A stretch of DNA of 64,000 bases from contig JALGZK010000006.1 of NCBI GenBank assembly GCA_025774935.1, positions 50,638 to 114,637 of the forward strand. The letters run 5' to 3'. Shown piece after piece: positions 60,879-64,000 of this stretch. Below the pieces are notes generated by a model. It did not search any database and was not told the DNA's origin. It worked only from the letters and a program-made list of their open reading frames with translations. Within the stretch, counting starts at the first letter, position 1, and the number at the start of each line of letters is the position of its first letter. Both the position numbers and the translations under genes were made by a program. Origin of the DNA: a bacterium. GTDB taxonomy: Bacteria > Joyebacterota > Joyebacteria > Joyebacterales > Joyebacteraceae.

Positions 60879-62525
60879 GTGTTCGACCAGGATCTAAGGG
60901 AAGCGCTCGACAGGGCCATTCGGAAGCTCGGCTACGACGTCGAGAAGATCGAGGTGTCCCCGCCGAAGGACCCGTCGCATGGCGACGCCGCGACGAACGT
61001 GGCGCTCGCCCTCGCGAAGCCGCTCAAGAAGAACCCGCGAGAGATCGCGCAGTCGCTCGTCGACGCCCTCGAGCTCCCGGCCGAGTTCGTCGCGAAGATC
61101 GAGATCGCGGGCCCCGGGTTCATCAACTTCCGGTTCGCTCCGCAGTGGTACGACGCTTCACTCCGCGCAGTGGTACGCGAGGGCGAGGCCTACGGGCGCA
61201 CGGAGTCGCACCGCGGCGAGAAGATCCAGATCGAGTTCGTGAGCGCGAACCCGACGGGCCCCCTGAACGTCGTGAGCGCGCGCGCCGCGGCGGTCGGAGA
61301 CGCGATCGGGAACCTGCTCGAGGCGACCGGCGTCGATGTCCAGCGCGAGTACTACGTGAACGACGGCGGTCAGCAGATCGAGAAGCTCGCGCTCTCCGTC
61401 GAGGCGCGCTTCCGCGAGATGGAAGGGGAGGAGCTCGAGATCCCCGAGGGCGGCTACCACGGCGAGTACCTGGTCGACGTGACGAAGGCGATCGTCGAGG
61501 AGACGCCCGCCGTCAGGGACATGTCTGGCGACGAGCGCATCGCGCACTTCAGGCGCGCCGCCGTCGACGCGATCGTGGGCGGACAGAAGCGCGACCTCGA
61601 GGCGTACGGCGTCGGGTTCGACAGATGGTTCCACGAGAGCGAGGTGGCCGAGGCGGGGGAGGTCGACGCTGCGCTCGAGAAGCTGCGCGCGTCGGGGGAG
61701 ACGTACGAGAAGGAAGAGGCGCTCTGGCTCGCGACGGCGGCCCACGGCACGAACGACGACAAGGTCATCGTCAAGCGCGACGGCGTTCCGACCTACCTCC
61801 TTCCGGACGTCGCGTACCATCTGAACAAGTTCGACCGCGGCTTCGATCCCGTCATCGACCTCTGGGGACCCGACCATCACGCGCACGTCGCCGAGACGCA
61901 CGCGGCGCTCGAGATCCTCGGCTTCCCGCGCGAGAGGCTCGAGATCCAGATCGTGCAGCAGGTGAACCTGCTCGAGGGCGGGGAGATCGTGAAGATGTCG
62001 AAGCGCGCCGGGAAGATCGTCTCGCTCAGGGAGCTCGTCGAGGACGTCGGCGTTGACGTCGCGAAGTTCTTCTTCCTCATGCGGAAGCAGTCCGCGCATC
62101 TCGACTTCGATCTCGACCTCGCTCGCGAGCAAGGTGAGGAGAACCCCGTCTTCTACGTCCAGTACGCGCACGCGAGGGTCGCGAGCCTCGTGAGGTTCGC
62201 GGAGGAGCGCGGGTACGAGGTGCCATCGCCCGACGACGTCGATCTCTCAGACGTCGTCACCTCGGGCGACGCCAACGGTCTCATCCTTCTCCTCGCGGAG
62301 TTCCCGATGCTCGTCGAGGGAGCGGCGAGGGCGCGCGAGCCGCACCGCCTGACCACGTACCTCCGCGACGTGTCGGCGAAGTTCCACGCCTACTACCACG
62401 ACCACCGTGTCGTGACCGACGACGAGAAGACATCGGCCGCGCGGCTCTTCCTCTCACAGGCCACGCGGAATGTCCTGAGAAACGGCCTCACGCTCCTCGG
62501 CGTTGGCGCCCCCGACCGGATGTAG
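60879..62525 (+). CDS. argS: arginyl-tRNA synthetase
   Basis: This 548-aa protein is a class I aminoacyl-tRNA synthetase that charges tRNA-Arg. The N-terminal Arg-specific domain, the HIGH-equivalent region SANPTGPLNVVSARAAAVGD (residues 122-141) and a KMSKR motif (372-376) are visible, with the Arg-type anticodon-binding tail ending VGAPDRM. The HIGH region reads LNVVSAR, so both His of HIGH are replaced, as in some known bacterial ArgRS groups. The start is a GTG at 60879 with CGGAG upstream. Length is typical. Confidence 0.9.
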   Translation: MFDQDLREALDRAIRKLGYDVEKIEVSPPKDPSHGDAATNVALALAKPLKKNPREIAQSLVDALELPAEFVAKIEIAGPGFINFRFAPQWYDASLRAVVREGEAYGRTESHRGEKIQIEFVSANPTGPLNVVSARAAAVGDAIGNLLEATGVDVQREYYVNDGGQQIEKLALSVEARFREMEGEELEIPEGGYHGEYLVDVTKAIVEETPAVRDMSGDERIAHFRRAAVDAIVGGQKRDLEAYGVGFDRWFHESEVAEAGEVDAALEKLRASGETYEKEEALWLATAAHGTNDDKVIVKRDGVPTYLLPDVAYHLNKFDRGFDPVIDLWGPDHHAHVAETHAALEILGFPRERLEIQIVQQVNLLEGGEIVKMSKRAGKIVSLRELVEDVGVDVAKFFFLMRKQSAHLDFDLDLAREQGEENPVFYVQYAHARVASLVRFAEERGYEVPSPDDVDLSDVVTSGDANGLILLLAEFPMLVEGAARAREPHRLTTYLRDVSAKFHAYYHDHRVVTDDEKTSAARLFLSQATRNVLRNGLTLLGVGAPDRM

Positions 62526-62566
62526 GCCCCGAAACCGCCCCGCCCGTGGGCACTCCCCGTTACATC

Positions 62567-62596
62567 TTGGCATCCGGCTGTAGTTTATGGTATTGT
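62567..62596 (+). promoter_or_regulatory. promoter of the unknown gene at 62698
   Basis: TTGGCA (62567-62572), an 18-base spacer and TATTGT (62591-62596). A leader of about 45 bases then reaches a strong GGGGGGAG site. Confidence 0.5.
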
Positions 62597-62697
62597 TGAA
62601 CTTGGCGTGACATCACGGGCGCAGCCTCGGCTCGCCGCTGATCAGGGGGGAGACCATCCTACTCAAGGGACGCGACCGCGTATTCCCCATCGAGGAC

Positions 62698-63414
62698 GTG
62701 GAGCAGACGATCCGCGGCCTCAAGAACGTCAGATCCGCACGGGTTATCTCGGATAGCAAGGGCGGGATCCTCGAAGTGCACGTCGTTTCGGACTCGGAAC
62801 GAGCCCCCAAGCAGATCTCGCGCGACGTAGAATCCATGCTGGTGGCGAAGCTGGGTGTTGCGGTAGACTACCGCAAGATCAGCGTTGCCCAGGTCGACGG
62901 CGAGGTCGGCGACGAGGGCGCCGAGTTCGTGCGCGTGGTAGAGGTGCCCGAACTCGATGACGGAGCCGATGTCGTTCGGTCGGAGGGCGCGCGGGTCAGG
63001 TTCATCGGCGTGAGCGTCGCGCAGTCGGAGCTCATGGCCGACGCGAAGGTGGAGGTCGCCCTCGGGAGCGTCACGACCGCCGCTGCGGTGTCCGGGGCCG
63101 ACTCGACCGACTCGGTCCTCAGGCTGATAGCGGAGGCGACGCTCGAAGCAGTGCAGCGGTTCTTCGAGGGGGGCGGGCTCTTCTCGATCAGCTCGATCGA
63201 GCAGACCACGATCGGCGGGAGATCGATCATCGTCGTCAACGTCGCCCACCTCGCGGAGCGGCACGAGAGACTGCTCGTGGGCGCGTGTCCCGTCAACGGA
63301 GACGTTCCGAAGGCGGCGGCGCTCGCGACACTGGACGCGGTCAATCGGTTCCTGGGGAGGTTGAGCCTCAAGGAGCCGACGGAATACGAAATCGGGCCGG
63401 CATCGGAGAGCTAG
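62698..63414 (+). CDS. protein of unknown function, unusual start
   Basis: This protein has at least 238 residues: an N-terminal alpha/beta part (VEQTIRGLKNVRSARVISDSKGG), an extended middle, and a repeat-like alpha/beta region (FIGVSVAQSEL, LEAVQRFFEGG, SIIVVNVAHLAERHERLLVGA). I recognise no family. The listed start, GTG at 62698, has a weak ribosome site. A much stronger GGGGGGAG lies at 62645-62652, and the frame is open back to 62611 without any ATG, GTG or TTG before 62698, giving up to 14 extra residues (ILLKGRDRVFPIED) if translation begins at ATC 62656 or CTA 62659. The real start may therefore be non-canonical. Confidence 0.6.
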   Translation: MEQTIRGLKNVRSARVISDSKGGILEVHVVSDSERAPKQISRDVESMLVAKLGVAVDYRKISVAQVDGEVGDEGAEFVRVVEVPELDDGADVVRSEGARVRFIGVSVAQSELMADAKVEVALGSVTTAAAVSGADSTDSVLRLIAEATLEAVQRFFEGGGLFSISSIEQTTIGGRSIIVVNVAHLAERHERLLVGACPVNGDVPKAAALATLDAVNRFLGRLSLKEPTEYEIGPASES

Positions 63415-63471
63415 AACCCAGAGCAGGAAGAAGCGGAGCGAATCACCTCACTGAGCGAAGCGGTGCCCCTT

Positions 63472-63547
63472 TTGCCCCATGCCGTCGTCTGCCGAAGAGT
63501 CAGCGGTGATCATCACCCGGCAGGGGCAATCCGCAAGGAGGTGAGTA
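63472..63547 (+). promoter_or_regulatory. structured leader ending in a perfect Shine-Dalgarno site
   Basis: TTGCCCC (63472-63478) can pair with GGGCAA and CTGCC (63489-63493) with GGCAG (ending at 63523), stacking into one long interrupted helix with an inner GTGAT/ATCAC palindrome. It is followed by CCGC and then AAGGAGGTGA (63535-63544), matching the 16S anti-Shine-Dalgarno perfectly. I could not match it to c-di-GMP, TPP, SAM, glycine, fluoride or other known riboswitch cores. Confidence 0.45.
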
Positions 63548-63607
63548 ATGTACTTCGTACGCATCCTGATCGAGCTCTTCCTGGCGGGTAAGTCTGGTTG
63601 GATGTAG
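63548..63607 (+). CDS. 19-aa micro-ORF with perfect Shine-Dalgarno
   Basis: A 19-codon ORF (MYFVRILIELFLAGKSGWM) starts with ATG 3 bases after AAGGAGGTGA, the strongest ribosome site in the window. It follows a structured leader and lies 45 bases before the membrane gene at 63653. It could be a translated leader peptide for that gene or a small membrane-active peptide; a simple uptake of ribosomes onto a regulatory leader is also possible. Confidence 0.5.
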   Translation: MYFVRILIELFLAGKSGWM

Positions 63608-63652
63608 CATCCCTTTCCATGCCGGCCCGTTCCCCCACTGAAAGGTGAACCC

Positions 63653-64000
63653 TTGAGCGACGCTCCTCCCAAGGGGCCTTTTGAGGGCACATCACTCGCG
63701 TTCAGGATCTACTACGCGGGAATCGTCTTTGCAGGTGTCTGGCTTGCTGTCCGGACCTTTCCGGGGGTTCAGGTAGAGTCGTGGGCGCCGATCCTCTGGT
63801 GGTTGACGTTCGCATTCGCTGCGGAGCTCAGTCCAATCCCACTTCCCGGACTTAACGCCTACATCACAGTCAGTTCTGCGCTCGACTACGCAGCGATCGT
63901 TGTGTTTGGGCCCGTTGTCGCCGCCATGTTGTCCACGATTAGCACGGTAGCGACGTCGCTCTTCGTTCGCCGGCTGTCCCCTCACAAGGTCCTCTTCAAC
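63653..64000 (+). CDS. membrane sensor-like protein, 5' part only
   Basis: The frame runs from a TTG at 63653 (GAAAGGTGA five bases upstream) to the window end, 116 codons. It encodes a hydrophilic start and several hydrophobic helices (IYYAGIVFAGVWLAV, IVVFGPVVAAMLSTISTVATSLF) with ELSPIPLPGLNAYITVSSALDYAA between them. This resembles the N-terminal membrane domain of some GGDEF/HD-GYP sensor proteins, but the output domain lies beyond the window, so this is tentative. Confidence 0.6.
   Translation, partial: MSDAPPKGPFEGTSLAFRIYYAGIVFAGVWLAVRTFPGVQVESWAPILWWLTFAFAAELSPIPLPGLNAYITVSSALDYAAIVVFGPVVAAMLSTISTVATSLFVRRLSPHKVLFN

Noticed and set aside
63421..63547. Possible c-di-GMP riboswitch upstream of the membrane sensor-like gene
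   Set aside because: The conserved GEMM-I core sequences (such as GCAAA and the tetraloop receptor pattern) are not present; only generic pairing was found.

Overview
The window is a GC-rich stretch of chromosome from a diderm, apparently anaerobic or microaerophilic bacterium. Evidence for two membranes: PorV/FadL-type and other outer-membrane beta-barrels, at least six lipoproteins, and a FlgD-like C-terminal module on a giant secreted protein. Evidence for an anaerobic life style: a complete rnfCDGEAB operon, an NrdD-type (class III) ribonucleotide reductase, a rubrerythrin/rubredoxin/rubredoxin-reductase cluster and an AmmeMemoRadiSam radical SAM gene. This combination resembles uncultured FCB-related phyla such as Eisenbacteria or Krumholzibacteria; that placement is inference. 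Many promoters are plain TTGACA-N17/18-TANNNT. No CRISPR array, insertion sequence or prophage was seen.

Layout. 1-4.8 kb: end of a membrane protein, an orphan GldG-like gene, then a peroxide-reduction cluster (two ferritin-like proteins, rubredoxin, NADH:rubredoxin reductase-like flavoprotein). 5-11 kb: a small secreted protein with a WGxIKxLYR C-terminus, a secreted GH13 glycosidase, and tldD/pmbA. 11-14.3 kb (minus): a PilX-like pseudopilin, a lipoprotein and a beta-barrel. 14.6-17.8 kb: an operon starting with a ParA ATPase fused to a glycogen-binding (CBM48/AMPK-type) domain, followed by a MinD-like ATPase and a degenerate PD-(D/E)XK-like protein, closed by a strong terminator. 17.9-23.6 kb: a sigma-like regulator, lipoproteins, a transglutaminase-like protein, a 38-aa Lys-rich microprotein and an XRE-cupin regulator. 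23.8-31.5 kb (minus): FadL-like porin, a 1704-aa CarboxypepD-repeat protein and a PorV-like barrel in one probable operon. 31.8-34.7 kb: murJ, galE, tRNA-Phe, tRNA-Thr.

35-39 kb: three tandem secreted proteins built from shuffled starch-binding-like domains, ending in the same C-terminal tag seen at 5.6 kb and, as a variant, at 57.2 kb. 39.2-40.4 kb: ECF sigma factor and zinc anti-sigma factor. 40.7-45.6 kb: housekeeping genes (purD, tsaC-like, a low-molecular-weight phosphatase, rpiB, glyA, dCMP deaminase). 46-49 kb: nrdD plus a redoxin; this NrdD has Asp where the radical glycine should be and no activase gene follows. 50-56.4 kb: rnfCDGEAB and a UbiA-type prenyltransferase. 56.6-64 kb: a secreted repeat protein, amrS, rseC-like, rsfS, nitroreductase, FKBP lipoprotein, argS, an unknown protein with an unusual start, a structured leader with a 19-aa ORF, and the start of a membrane protein.

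The most promising undescribed systems are (i) the WGxIKxLYR C-terminal tag on secreted proteins, (ii) the ParA-glycogen-binding-domain operon, a candidate for positioning of glycogen or another polysaccharide, and (iii) the NrdD homologue lacking the glycyl-radical glycine.
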